NCBI RefSeq assembly: GCF_947331445.1
Contig: NZ_CAMZOG010000006.1
Coordinates: 34,797-98,796 of the forward strand
Length of the DNA: 64,000 nucleotides
Source of the DNA: Parendozoicomonas sp. Alg238-R29
GTDB lineage: Bacteria > Pseudomonadota > Gammaproteobacteria > Pseudomonadales > Endozoicomonadaceae
Direction of reading: 5' to 3'
Shown here: positions 63,602 through 64,000 of the stretch, piece by piece
Layout: the number at the start of each line of letters is the position of its first letter
Position numbering within the stretch: position 1 is the stretch's first letter
Program-made: the position numbers and the translations under genes
Notes under the pieces: model-generated
The model's database searches: none
Told to the model about the DNA's origin: nothing
The model's input: the letters and a program-made list of their open reading frames with translations, nothing else

Positions 63602-64000
63602 AGCGTAAGGTTTTGGCCTTCGCTTTAAGGCTCTGGGCTCAACTCTTCCTGGGCGGTTGCCAACGATACGCTGCCCCATAAGATGGAGTAGAATGTTCAC
63701 ATCCCTTTCATGACCTGTTGTCATATCCGCTTGGCTCCAGATCAACCATAATTGCAGAGAATGTTTGAAACTGATTTGTCGAGGCAAGATATCCACTAAC
63801 AGCGCGGCTTGCAGCATAAGTAACCGGATAAGATTGTAGGACAGAAAGTACACCCAGATTTCCTTCTCTATCATCTCCGGCGATTGACAGCTTAATGGTT
63901 CCATACCCATGGTCGTTTTTATGTCTCTGAAGTCGACTTCTATCTGCCAGCGTTTTTTGTAAAGCTTTTTTAATTCACCTTTGGGTGCAATTTTCGGGCA
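63530..64000 (-). mobile_element. IS4-family transposase, C-terminal part (runs off the window)
   Basis: The minus-strand frame continues without a stop to the window end, so the N-terminal part lies beyond 64000. At the edge it reads Y-K-K-R-W-Q-I-E-V-D-F-R-D-I-K-T-T-M-G-M-E, which is the IS4 Y-x2-R-x3-E-x6-K catalytic signature. It then gives S-C-Q-S-P-E-M-I-E-K-E-I-W-V-Y-F-L-S-Y-N-L-I-R, and stops at 63530. The element's terminal repeat should lie just below 63530, near ATGGCACTTACTTAAG (63523-63538). It overlaps the UBL gene's 3' end by 72 bases. Confidence 0.88.

Overview
The window looks like the chromosome of a host-associated marine gammaproteobacterium, most like Endozoicomonas (Oceanospirillales). 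This is an inference from several signals. The housekeeping order tadA - mltF-like - purL resembles other gammaproteobacteria. There is a complete sctN-to-sctU block of a Ysc-type type III secretion system (T3SS), a FimT/PilV/PilW/PilX/PilY1/PilE minor-pilin operon, eukaryote-like proteins (two SET-domain proteins and a possible ubiquitin-like protein), and many transposase remnants and decayed genes.

Layout. 1-5.3 kb is one end of a prophage: tail-type structural genes, a small helix-turn-helix regulator, a small gene behind a near-perfect LexA box, and a P4-type integrase. 5.4-8.2 kb holds exonuclease I (sbcB), a receiver-like protein without its phosphoacceptor, and a FixJ-type response regulator. 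8.8-9.6 kb encodes one exported protein of unknown role. 9.6-16.8 kb (minus strand) carries sctN-O-P-Q-R-S-T-U and, behind a terminator, a CesT-like secretion chaperone; sctQ has a likely internal start for a short SctQ-C product. 17-22 kb is a thiolase / FabG-type reductase / MaoC hydratase set with an AraC regulator. 22-28 kb holds tadA, an MltF-like lytic transglycosylase that lacks the usual N-terminal solute-binding domain, and purL. 28-34 kb holds small envelope proteins, a mercaptopyruvate sulfurtransferase, a YbjN protein, an IlvM-like ACT protein preceded by what looks like a complete leader-peptide attenuator, a class II DAHP synthase and tRNA-Pro(CGG). 34-45 kb contains two exported unknowns, a NYN nuclease, decayed PhoX and AraC genes, the 5-oxoprolinase operon pxpABC, a Sel1-repeat protein, a double DsbA-like protein, a PlsC-like acyltransferase behind a perfect 20-bp palindrome, ppiA and a CvfB-type S1 protein. 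45-52 kb holds a broken MATE transporter gene and the minor-pilin/pilY1 operon. 52-55 kb has an NhaC-type antiporter and a glutaminase.

The most unusual part is 55.4-64 kb. Two long paralogues of about 970-990 residues are encoded with a GTGA overlap. Each has an N-terminal PRDM-like SET domain and a C-terminal region that contains an internal duplication. About 1.1 kb further on, past decayed IS4-like and IS1-like remnants, lies a gene with a possible ubiquitin-like domain. All three proteins carry the same short basic motif, P-x-x-K-[KR]-Q-[KR], which resembles a monopartite nuclear localisation signal. With the T3SS in the same window, the simplest hypothesis is a cluster of secreted effectors aimed at the host nucleus. 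The UBL gene's 3' end overlaps an incoming IS4-family transposase, so its C-terminus is probably altered by the insertion.

Limits: family names come from motif recognition by eye; no database search, structure prediction or folding calculation was run.
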